Of a stretch of DNA of 64,000 nucleotides, positions 18,349 to 25,786 are shown piece by piece. Origin of the DNA: Paenibacillus sp. FSL H8-0548 (GTDB taxonomy: Bacteria > Bacillota > Bacilli > Paenibacillales > Paenibacillaceae); NCBI RefSeq assembly GCF_038630985.1, contig NZ_CP152049.1, positions 1,693,501 to 1,757,500 of the forward strand, in the 5' to 3' direction. The translations under genes and the position numbers were made by a program. The notes below the pieces were generated by a model that worked only from the letters and a program-made list of their open reading frames with translations, searched no databases and had not been told where the DNA came from. Every line of letters begins with the position of its first letter. Within the stretch, counting starts at the first letter, position 1.

Positions 18349-19506
18349 TTATAATTTCTCGTTTAAAGCAGCTGCTGCGAGGGTTTGGAGCACCATATTA
18401 TCCATTGGAGGATTATGAAGGCCCGCTCGCACATCCCGGTAATATCGTTCCAAAGGTAATTTCTTGGATAAGCTGGCACCGCCGACGATCCGCATAGCGA
18501 TGTCGACGACCTTGATCGCATTATTTGTTGCGACATATTTGGCTAGTCCAAGTTCAGGCCTCAGCATCGAACGGCTTTCCTTCTCCTCATCCCAGCGGTC
18601 TGCTGCTGCATATAGAAGACAACGGGCCGCTCGCAGCTCAACCTCCATCTGTCCAATGGCTTGCTGAATGGTCGCAAGCTCCGCAATGGGCCCTTGAAGA
18701 TGATTCGGGCGGTACGTCTGGGCAAAGGAAAGGGCAAAATCACGCGCAGCTAATGCGATACCAAGGTAGCAGGCAGGGATATGGAGCAGCCAGCCGCCGC
18801 CGTCATCGATTCCTTTTCCAAAGAGGCGATCTTCATTAGCGGCGAACACATCATCTAATACGACATCATGGCTGCCTGTGCCGCGCATACCGATCGTATC
18901 CCATGTTTCAAGGATGCTCACGCGTTCGTTTTTATAAATAAGAAAGTCCGCTACAGCTTCTTCCTCGGGGAGGTAGGCGGTAACGACAAAACGATCAAGA
19001 ATGGGTGATAGTGTGCTGAAGGTTTTACGACCTGTAATCAGATAGCCGCCGTCCACTTGCCTTGCTGTTGTTTCAGGTCTGCCTCCACGGCTTGGACTAC
19101 CCGAAGAAGCTTCACTTGCAAATGTATTAATCATAGCGCCGCCCTCCACGATTGCTCGGCATAGCTTGTCGAACTGCTCTTCCGGCCATTTCCGCGTCGT
19201 TCTAAGATGCAGCACCTGACCGATATGCCAGCCTACAGCGAGTGCAGTCGAGCCGTCTCCATAAGCCAGTCGCTCCTGCAGCGCCACCATTTCATGAAGT
19301 GAAATGCCCTCTCCTCCGTACTCCTTCGGAACGGTAAGCTTTAAGTAACCGGCTTCCTTCAGGTCATCAAAATTTTCGTGTGGAAAAGAGCCCTCCAAAT
19401 CGTGGACAGCCGCCCGTTCGGCGAAACGTGCAGCCAAAGCCTCTACCTGCTCGGCACGCTTTCTCTCCTCGGTATTTGTAATATATTGGTCAATTAGCCG
19501 CCCCAT
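18349..19506 (-). CDS. Acyl-CoA dehydrogenase family flavoprotein
   Basis: A 385-residue protein with the acyl-CoA dehydrogenase fold. The N-terminal part has [20 protein letters not shown], the middle domain has [20 protein letters not shown], and [20 protein letters not shown] is present. The C-terminal helical domain has [15 protein letters not shown]. This subtype resembles DszC-like or hydroxylase-type members more than classical fatty-acid enzymes, so the substrate is open. It is convergent with bshB2, with only 13 bp between stops. Confidence 0.82.
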   Translation of the reverse strand: MGRLIDQYITNTEERKRAEQVEALAARFAERAAVHDLEGSFPHENFDDLKEAGYLKLTVPKEYGGEGISLHEMVALQERLAYGDGSTALAVGWHIGQVLHLRTTRKWPEEQFDKLCRAIVEGGAMINTFASEASSGSPSRGGRPETTARQVDGGYLITGRKTFSTLSPILDRFVVTAYLPEEEAVADFLIYKNERVSILETWDTIGMRGTGSHDVVLDDVFAANEDRLFGKGIDDGGGWLLHIPACYLGIALAARDFALSFAQTYRPNHLQGPIAELATIQQAIGQMEVELRAARCLLYAAADRWDEEKESRSMLRPELGLAKYVATNNAIKVVDIAMRIVGGASLSKKLPLERYYRDVRAGLHNPPMDNMVLQTLAAAALNEKL

Positions 19507-19730
19507 CTTTGCTACACTCCTTCAATCGTACATTTTTTCTCTCCTCTCATTTTAACATATGAAAGCATGAAAACGTTGGACCTATGGCAGCATTGCGGGG
19601 CGCAAAATTAATTTCGGAAAATACTATATATGTTTTCGGTTACAATAACTTTGAATTGAAGTATTATCAATAATTATCAGCACTACTTGAATCCTTGGTA
19701 CAAATGATGTCATTCATTACACAACAAATA

Positions 19731-19761
19731 GGGACGCAGACAAAACCATTGTCTGCGTCCC
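19731..19761 (-). terminator. Terminator of the small membrane-protein gene
   Basis: gggacgcagacaa and ttgtctgcgtccc form a 13-bp stem with a 5-base loop. On the minus strand it is followed by a moderately T-rich tatttgttg. Confidence 0.7.
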
Positions 19762-19796
19762 AATTGTCCTTAGGGAATACTGAGATAATCTTTTTG

Positions 19797-19958
19797 TTAG
19801 AACATGGGGAATACATAGCGTACCAGAAAGTATAGAGCCCCAAAGAAAATGATGATATAAGCAGCATATTTAATGAATGTAGATGCAACCAAGCTGGAAT
19901 CTGATTTCTTCTCAACATGACGTTCCTCAATATCTACATTGTTTTGCCTCGTTGTCAT
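19797..19958 (-). CDS. Small single-pass membrane protein, unknown
   Basis: A 53-codon gene starting ATG at 19958 with TAGGGAGTG at proper distance on the minus strand. The N-terminal 20 residues are charged and hydrophilic (MTTRQNNVDIEERHVEKK). A membrane helix follows (FIKYAAYIIIFFGALYFLV), ending RYVFPMF. A clean terminator follows, which supports a real transcript. I do not recognise the family. Confidence 0.65.
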   Translation of the reverse strand: MTTRQNNVDIEERHVEKKSDSSLVASTFIKYAAYIIIFFGALYFLVRYVFPMF

Positions 19959-20273
19959 TTTAAACACTCCCTATAGTGAATCGGTTAGTATCCAATACCC
20001 TGATTAACAAGAGCTGAACCAGTTTGGCTAACCGCAGCTATCGCGGTTCTTTTGCAAAAAACGCTATTTCTCGGGAAATATTATCATTTATAGCTGTTTA
20101 GTTTATAGGCATTTCAGGCATGCTGACGCTGTGTCTCCTGATTTTAAAGGCCTGATTATGTCATTTTTGGTTCTACATTGCAATGTCTTGAATATCATAG
20201 ATAACGAAGCCCTATTGTTGCAAGTACACCAATATTTTGCAAAACAATAGAATAGGGCAACAGGAGGCATAAG
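19959..20273. other. Intergenic stretch, little recognised
   Basis: Upstream region of two divergent small genes. Apart from a small aaccgc/gcggtt hairpin with a short T-run near 20030-20052, no feature stands out. Confidence 0.4.
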
Positions 20274-20507
20274 TTGAACGAAGCATGGAAAACGATGTGG
20301 ATAAGCGCGAAGAAAAGTCAAAGCAGCAGGGAAGTTTTGTATGAAACCAATCAAACGATCGCAGAGCTGGAAACTTATTTAGAAACGAACCCGGATGATG
20401 AGATTGCACTCGTGCAGCTTCAGCAGTTTTTGACCAAACGACATCATCTCACTTTGCTTTTGACAGAAGCTTTCGATAACTGTTCACAAACCGAATTACA
20501 AGCTTGA
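20274..20507 (+). CDS. Small hypothetical protein, 77 residues
   Basis: Starts TTG 20274 with a textbook AGGAGG at 20260-20265, and encodes a soluble, mostly helical protein (IAELETYLETNPDDEIALVQ, then a leucine-rich stretch). It has no membrane segment and no recognisable motif. The good ribosome site and the downstream terminator at 20731 support it as real. No function assigned. Confidence 0.6.
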   Translation: MNEAWKTMWISAKKSQSSREVLYETNQTIAELETYLETNPDDEIALVQLQQFLTKRHHLTLLLTEAFDNCSQTELQA

Positions 20508-20550
20508 CCAAATAGTGTCAGGGCACACCAATGATGAAAAAAACAGCTTT

Positions 20551-20716
20551 GTGCGCTGCGTGAGTAGATCATTCTGAAGGGTCGCTGTTGCAGCCAGATT
20601 CTTTGATTTCCTAAGACATTTAAAGGTAAGAATAAGGCTGCAAAGGTGAACACTTCGTTTCTCCAGAACGATCTTCTCGCTTCGCTTACACTTCATTTTT
20701 AAGTTACATCTATATT
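20551..20716 (-). repeat. MITE-like element, copy A (inverted, one end decayed)
   Basis: Read on the minus strand, this stretch matches the copies at 42138, 49046 and 49234. Shared blocks include gcgaagcgagaagatcgttc, tggagaaacgaagtgttc, tttgcagcc and atcaaagaatctggctgcaa. The left terminal repeat is degenerate (tatagatgtaactt) and the right one is missing. Confidence 0.75.
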
Positions 20717-20730
20717 GATGGGAAAATGTG

Positions 20731-20773
20731 AAAAATGCTAGAAAGCAGACAACTGCTTTCTAGCATTTTTTTG
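20731..20773 (+). terminator. Strong terminator downstream of the 77-residue gene
   Basis: aaaatgctagaaagcag and ctgctttctagcatttt form a 17-bp stem with a 4-base loop and a T-run. It lies after the repeat element. Confidence 0.85.
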
Positions 20774-20850
20774 TTGTATAGGAAACTATGGATTCTCCGA
20801 ATCTGTTAATAACGATGCTGTGCACGCAGCCGGAGAGGGGACAACGAAAG

Positions 20851-21035
20851 CTAACGGAAACCAGAGACGCTAAAGTCCCATTTTTGGTTAGCGTCACATT
20901 TTAACGGAAGTGGGAGACGCTATTCCACAGAAATGAAGCGATATCGTGTATATTTTGTGCAAATAGAGGCCCGTGTTTCCGTTACAATCTTGAAACGACA
21001 TATATAGACGATTTAGCGTCTCTGGTTTCCGTTAG
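20851..21035. repeat. Perfect 24-bp inverted repeat with internal degenerate copies
   Basis: Positions 20851-20874 (starting ctaacggaaaccagagacgc) are exactly reverse-complemented at 21012-21035. A diverged direct copy lies at 20901-20922 (ttaacggaagtgggagacgc), and further fragments (ggttagcgtc, gtttccgttac) lie between. The region ends about 150 bp before the penicillin-binding protein gene. Confidence 0.75.
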
Positions 21036-21185
21036 AAGTCTGAGCTGACGCGTCTGCGATGTGCAATCACCTGTAAGGGGGATTTTGTTCTGCATAATTG
21101 GTAAGAGTGGGTCAAACGTACTAAAAATCAACTCCTGCTGCGAATGGTATAAACAAATAGAACATGCAAACACGGGGGAACGATA

Positions 21186-23309
21186 ATGAGAAAAAATCAT
21201 GTTTTTCAGTTGAAAAAGATAAAAATAAAAAGCTTACTGCTCTTATTATTGGCTCTGCTAATTTTGGCAGTGCTCGGCGGGTGGATCATGTTCAGAGTGC
21301 TGATCGGTGCGCAGCATATTGGCCAGCTTGAGGAACCGCTGCCAGCAGCGACTATCATTTATGATCTGAGCGGTGTGGAAGCAACGCGCATCTCCTTCAA
21401 TAAAATTGATGAGCTGGCGTACAGTGAAATGCCTAAGCATATGGTTGATGCTGTTGTTGCAGTCGAAGACCGGCGATATTTTGAGCATGAAGGAATGGAT
21501 ATGCGTGCGATCGGGCGCGCTTTTATAAAAAATTTCACGTCAGGAGGCACTGTGCAAGGAGGCAGCACAATTACACAGCAGCTTGCAAAAAACGTCTTTC
21601 TGTCGCATGAGCGAACCTGGTCAAGGAAGTGGAACGAGGTGCTTCTTGCGAAGAAAATTGAGGAGACTTACAACAAACAGGAGATTATGGAGATGTATCT
21701 CAATCAGATCTATTATGGCGAGGGCGCTTGGGGTATTAAACGGGCTGCAAACACGTATTTCGGAAAAGAGCCTAAGCAGCTTACCGTTGCAGAAGCGGCT
21801 CTGTTGGCGGGGCTAATTAAAGCTCCATCAGCACTTACGCCGTATAAGCATCTGGAGAAAGCAAAGGAAAGACGGAATGTTGTTCTTCAGCTTATGAAGG
21901 AGCAAGCGTTGATAACCGAGGACAGCTACCGAACAGCGATCAATGAGCCGGTTCAATTGTTAACCTCGAAGCCTAACCGTGTAGAGGATATCAGCTATCC
22001 TTATTATGTGGATCAGATTATACGGGAAGCTATGGGACAGTATGGGCTATCGGAAAATGAGGTGCTTCAGGGCGGACTGCGAATATATACGGAATTGGAC
22101 ACGAAAATGCAGCAAAAAGCGGAGCAGGTTTATGAGCAGGAAACACTCTTTCCTGAGAGCACGCCTGATCAGCTTATCCAAAGCAGTGCTGTGCTGATAG
22201 ATCCTCGAACTGGCGGTATACGCGCGCTTGTGGGCGGTAGAGGGGAGCAGCCGTTTCGCGGCTTTAATCGGGCTTCGCAGCTAAAACGCCAGCCAGGCTC
22301 AACCATTAAGCCGTTAGTCGTATATACGCCTGCTTTGGAGCAGGGATATAAGCCCAGCGACGAGCTGGTAGATGAGCCAATTAATATTAGCGGTTACGAG
22401 CCTAAGAACGCAGATGGCTCCTATCACGGGAAGGTGTCCATGTATGAAGCGCTAATCCAATCTTATAATGTGCCTGCTGTGAAAATATTGCATGAGCTAG
22501 GAATTCAAAAAGGGATCGATGCCGCAGAGAGATTTGGAATTCCTCTGACCGAGAGTGATCGCACGCTGGGGCTTGCACTGGGCGGATTGCATGACGGTGT
22601 ATCACCGCTCCAGCTAGCTGAAGCTTTTGGTGTATTTGCTAATGATGGCGTTCGGATGCATGCCCATGCGATAACTCGGATCGAATCTGCCGATGGTGCC
22701 GTGCTGGCGGAATTCTCTCAAAGTTCGGGCAGTGAGAAGGTAATGGAGCCTGCAATTGCCCATACGATGACAGCTATGCTTGAAGGCGTAATTAAGCAAG
22801 GAACCGGTAGTTCCGCAGCAATGAAAGACCGCACGCTTGCTGGCAAGTCAGGCACGACACAAATGCTCGGAACAACGGGCTACAGTGCCAAGGATAACTG
22901 GTTTGTTGGCTATGCGCCACAGCTTGTTGGTGCTGTATGGCTTGGCTATGATCAAAGCGATAGCACTCATTATTTATCGACGAGTTCCAAGGCTGCGGCT
23001 GTCGTATTTCAAGCGCTAATGGCTGGGGCTTTAGAGGGTGAGCCGGTGCTGAGTTTTCCTAAAGCTCAGGAGCTATTGCCGATTGCTAAGAAAAAGGAAG
23101 AGGAGAAAGAAAAGAATAAGGATAGACAACCCAAAAAGGAGAAAACATCGAAGGATAAAGATAAGGATAAGAATAAGGAAAAAGATAAAGATAAGGAAAA
23201 AGATAAACGAAAAAAGGAGAAACAGCGCGAACGCATTCAAAAATACAAGGATAAAATAGAAAAAAAAGAACGCGATAAGCGTAAGGATAAGAGTGAAGAC
23301 CGTGACTAA
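21186..23309 (+). CDS. Class A penicillin-binding protein (PBP1A family)
   Basis: A 707-residue bifunctional peptidoglycan synthase. A membrane anchor lies at residues 16-38. The glycosyltransferase (GT51) domain has catalytic Glu94 in VVAVEDRRYFEHEG and GGSTITQQLAKN. The transpeptidase has PGSTIKP with Ser372 nucleophile, a SYN-like motif and KSGTT. The last 70 residues are an extreme Lys/Asp/Glu tail of KDKDK-type repeats, a low-complexity charged C-terminus. Monocistronic, with ATG 21186 behind GGGGGAA. Confidence 0.93.
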   Translation: MRKNHVFQLKKIKIKSLLLLLLALLILAVLGGWIMFRVLIGAQHIGQLEEPLPAATIIYDLSGVEATRISFNKIDELAYSEMPKHMVDAVVAVEDRRYFEHEGMDMRAIGRAFIKNFTSGGTVQGGSTITQQLAKNVFLSHERTWSRKWNEVLLAKKIEETYNKQEIMEMYLNQIYYGEGAWGIKRAANTYFGKEPKQLTVAEAALLAGLIKAPSALTPYKHLEKAKERRNVVLQLMKEQALITEDSYRTAINEPVQLLTSKPNRVEDISYPYYVDQIIREAMGQYGLSENEVLQGGLRIYTELDTKMQQKAEQVYEQETLFPESTPDQLIQSSAVLIDPRTGGIRALVGGRGEQPFRGFNRASQLKRQPGSTIKPLVVYTPALEQGYKPSDELVDEPINISGYEPKNADGSYHGKVSMYEALIQSYNVPAVKILHELGIQKGIDAAERFGIPLTESDRTLGLALGGLHDGVSPLQLAEAFGVFANDGVRMHAHAITRIESADGAVLAEFSQSSGSEKVMEPAIAHTMTAMLEGVIKQGTGSSAAMKDRTLAGKSGTTQMLGTTGYSAKDNWFVGYAPQLVGAVWLGYDQSDSTHYLSTSSKAAAVVFQALMAGALEGEPVLSFPKAQELLPIAKKKEEEKEKNKDRQPKKEKTSKDKDKDKNKEKDKDKEKDKRKKEKQRERIQKYKDKIEKKERDKRKDKSEDRD

Positions 23310-23382
23310 AGCATTAAGAAAGCTGAAATGTTAGTACGCTAAGTTGGAGCTTCCGCCAAGCGATCCGTATGATCAATAGATA

Positions 23383-23417
23383 TTGACAAAAAAACAAGAA
23401 GTAACTATGATAGTTAC
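23383..23417 (+). promoter_or_regulatory. Promoter with palindromic operator of the Rrf2 gene
   Basis: ttgaca (23383-23388), a 17-bp spacer and tatgat (23406-23411) form a near-consensus promoter. The perfect dyad gtaactatgatagttac (23401-23417) covers the -10, which suggests autoregulation by the adjacent Rrf2 protein. Confidence 0.75.
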
Positions 23418-23434
23418 AACGGTGGTGAAAAGCA

Positions 23435-23869
23435 ATGAAACAAATCAGCAGCCGCTTCTCGATGGCCGTTCATATTCTTACATTAATTGCGTTGATGCCT
23501 GGGGAATGTACCGGGGACATCATTGCAGGCAGTGTGGACACCAATCCGGTAGTTATTCGCAGAATAATGGGGATGCTTAAGAAAGCAGGATTGATTGAGG
23601 TCAGGGCCGGTGTTGGCGGAGCAACGTTGTTGAAGGAGCCTTCTGCCATTTCGTTGCTGGATGTGTATCTTGCGGTTGAGGCAACGGATAAGGGACGTTT
23701 GTTCCATATTCATAATCATCCAAATCCGCTCTGTCCTGTGGGCAGAACGATCGAGGTCTCGCTTCATGATGAACTAGCTAAGGCACAGGCGGCAATGGAG
23801 TCGCAGCTGGCAGCAACTACGATCCAGTTGATGCTCGAACAAGCGTCCGATAATAAAAGCTCAATATGA
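23435..23869 (+). CDS. Rrf2 family transcriptional regulator (YwnA-like)
   Basis: A 144-residue winged-helix repressor. It has an Rrf2 N-terminus (ISSRFSMAVHILTLIA), a recognition helix around NPVVIRRIMGMLKKAGLI and a wing GVGGATLLKEP. A single Cys lies in NPLCPVGRTIE, in the position used for thiol or redox sensing in some members. It lacks the three-cysteine Fe-S cluster set of IscR. It probably represses itself and the oxidoreductase gene downstream through the TAAC-N7-GTTA sites. Confidence 0.87.
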   Translation: MKQISSRFSMAVHILTLIALMPGECTGDIIAGSVDTNPVVIRRIMGMLKKAGLIEVRAGVGGATLLKEPSAISLLDVYLAVEATDKGRLFHIHNHPNPLCPVGRTIEVSLHDELAKAQAAMESQLAATTIQLMLEQASDNKSSI

Positions 23870-23878
23870 GCTTTTTTT
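23855..23878 (+). terminator. Terminator overlapping the Rrf2 stop codon
   Basis: aaagctca and tgagcttt pair around ata with seven T following. The stem includes the last codons and the TGA. Confidence 0.7.
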
Positions 23879-23906
23879 AACGCCATAGTTGTAACTTCTA
23901 TTGTTA

Positions 23907-23921
23907 TAACATGATTAGTTA
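23907..23921 (+). promoter_or_regulatory. Second Rrf2-type operator upstream of the oxidoreductase gene
   Basis: taacatgattagtta has the same TAAC-N7-GTTA dyad as the site at 23402-23416. It lies 80 bp before the oxidoreductase start, suggesting a shared regulator. Confidence 0.6.
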
Positions 23922-24000
23922 CATTCTTGCCGTTGTTAGTTGTAGGATGAATGGAATCGCTTCATTTATTTTATATAAATTTATATTGGAGGTTATTATT

Positions 24001-24858
24001 ATGAAAATATTAGTTACTGGTGCAACCGGACAATTGGGCTCGATCGTAATCGATACATTATTAAAGACAGTGCCTGCTTCCGACCTTGCGGTAAGTGTGC
24101 GCAATCCTGAGAAGGCTGAGCATATTCGGGCACAGGGCGTAGACGTTCGGCACGGCGATTTCGATCAGCCAGATACGTTGAAGAACTCATTTGCCGGAGT
24201 AGATCGCCTGTTGATCATTTCTGCCGATGGGGATAACGAAACCCGGATTCGCCAGCATCAGAATGCTGTCCATGCGGCGAAGGAAGCGGGGGTAGGCTTT
24301 ATCGCTTACACAAGCGTAGGCAACGCGGACCGCAGTACGCTTGCTCTGGCAGAAGTTCATCGGGCGACTGAAAAAGCGATTTTGGAGAGCGGTATCCCGT
24401 ATTCCTTCCTGCGCAACAACTGGTACGCGGAAAACGAGCTTGGCAGCTTGCAGGGCGTACTCCATGGAGCTCCTTGGCTAAATGCAGTGGGCGATGCTCG
24501 TATAGGCTGGGCAAGCCGTTATGACTACGCACAAGCGGCCGCAGTGGTATTGGCAGGAACAGCTCATGACAATACCGTGTATGAATTGGCAGGCAAGCCG
24601 CTTACGCAAGCGGAACTTGCTGTTATCGCAGGCGAGGTGCTGGGCAAAGAGGTTAACGTTGTCAACGTTGATGACACTGCGTTCGGCGAAGCTTTGAAAA
24701 GTGCCGGTCTGCCTGATTTTGTAGTATCCATGCTTGTGGATATGCAGGAGCCAATTCGTAGCGGATCGCTTGATGTGGAAAGCAACGATCTGGAGAAATT
24801 GCTGGGTCGTCCGGCTCAGCCTCTAAGCGAGGTTTTTGAAGCAGCCGTCCAGCAATAA
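24001..24858 (+). CDS. NAD(P)-binding quinone oxidoreductase-like protein (QorB/NmrA type)
   Basis: A 285-residue atypical short-chain dehydrogenase. It has a GATGQLGS nucleotide-binding loop, RNPEKA after strand 2 (typical of NADPH-binding QorB/NmrA), AYTSVGNADRS, and PYSFLRNNWYAEN. E. coli QorB, a quinone reductase, is the closest pattern I recognise. The start ATG 24001 follows TTGGAGGTTA; a longer reading from 23911 would run through the operator. Its pairing with an Rrf2 regulator suggests a response to quinones or electrophiles (inference). Confidence 0.83.
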   Translation: MKILVTGATGQLGSIVIDTLLKTVPASDLAVSVRNPEKAEHIRAQGVDVRHGDFDQPDTLKNSFAGVDRLLIISADGDNETRIRQHQNAVHAAKEAGVGFIAYTSVGNADRSTLALAEVHRATEKAILESGIPYSFLRNNWYAENELGSLQGVLHGAPWLNAVGDARIGWASRYDYAQAAAVVLAGTAHDNTVYELAGKPLTQAELAVIAGEVLGKEVNVVNVDDTAFGEALKSAGLPDFVVSMLVDMQEPIRSGSLDVESNDLEKLLGRPAQPLSEVFEAAVQQ

Positions 24859-24961
24859 CCGAAAATACGGTTAGTTTCCTTGGATTTCCATATTACTACT
24901 TGAATGAGGGTGCCGGTCAAAGGCATGAATTTGACTAGGGCCCCCTCATATGGGTTCCAAT

Positions 24962-25225
24962 TCGTGGCGGGATACGGTCATTCTGGTGCGATAAGACCAC
25001 ATAGGTGCTTATGGCAGCAAAACAGTGTACTTTCCCGGGGGATAAGCACGTATACGTGCTTATGAGGTCGAATTAGTGGTCGGTGTCGGCCATTCGAGCG
25101 CGATAAGAGCATATAGGTGCTTATGGCAGCAAAACAGTGTACTTTCCCGGGGGATAAGCACGTATACGTGCTTATGAGGTCGAATTAGTGACGGGACACG
25201 GCCATTCTGGCGCGATAAGACCACA
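24962..25225. repeat. 112-bp tandem repeat, about 2.4 copies
   Basis: The anchor gcgataag recurs at 24988, 25100 and 25212, an exact 112-bp period. The first two units are almost identical from ataggtgcttatggcagc onward. Each holds a 22-bp perfect palindrome formed by ataagcacgta and tacgtgcttat. The third unit is cut after about 20 bp. No coding potential was seen. Confidence 0.85.
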
Positions 25226-25298
25226 TATGTAGTTAGAATAAAAATTGGATATCTCATAATGGCTTTCGCTTGTCCATGACAGTCATGGATAATCAAAG

Positions 25299-25342
25299 GA
25301 AAATGGCGGTATAGGAATAGACTCCTATACCGCCATTTTTTA
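25299..25342. terminator. Strong bidirectional hairpin
   Basis: aaaatggcggtatagga and tcctataccgccatttt form a 17-bp perfect stem with a 6-base loop and an A/T-rich flank on each side. It is isolated from any gene and follows the tandem repeats. Confidence 0.7.
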
Positions 25343-25504
25343 AAAATTCTACTATTCTCCACTAATAGCGAGCATAGCATTTTTGGGAGAGCCTCATCCG
25401 GAAGCGAATTTCTCGATTGCTTTTAACACTTTATATACTTAATCATTGCAACTTCAGTTAACTTATATTCATGCTCCCATCTGATTACTAGGTGGGGGTT
25501 ATTT

Positions 25505-25606
25505 GGCGCTAACCTTCGTATGGAGTGCCGTGAATTGAAATGTTATCCCACTGCGCTTCTTCATAGGGTGATATCGTCGTATTTTGTGGAGTAGCATTTT
25601 TGAGAT
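25505..25606 (+). CRISPR. Decayed CRISPR remnant (two degenerate repeats, one spacer)
   Basis: The segment ending at 25540 (tggagtgccgtgaattgaaa) matches the 3' two thirds of the array repeat at 29696 with one insertion and one substitution. Exactly 35 nt later, the spacer length of the main array, a second degenerate repeat begins at 25576 with gtcgtattttgtggagtagc. The first is convincing. The second rests on its position and its gtcgta and tgtggagt blocks. Confidence 0.55.
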
Positions 25607-25786
25607 GGCTTGTTGTTGGGTCATGTTGGAAGTCTGCGGTTTATGCTTGTACATTGAAACTTTGATAATAATGTGTGAAAATATATGGGAAGACCACGCA
25701 GTTAGTTGACGACTAACTGAGATCTCGATTCGGTGAATATATGAGAAAATAAGTAAACTTGTAACTATATAGCAGGAGTGAAAACA

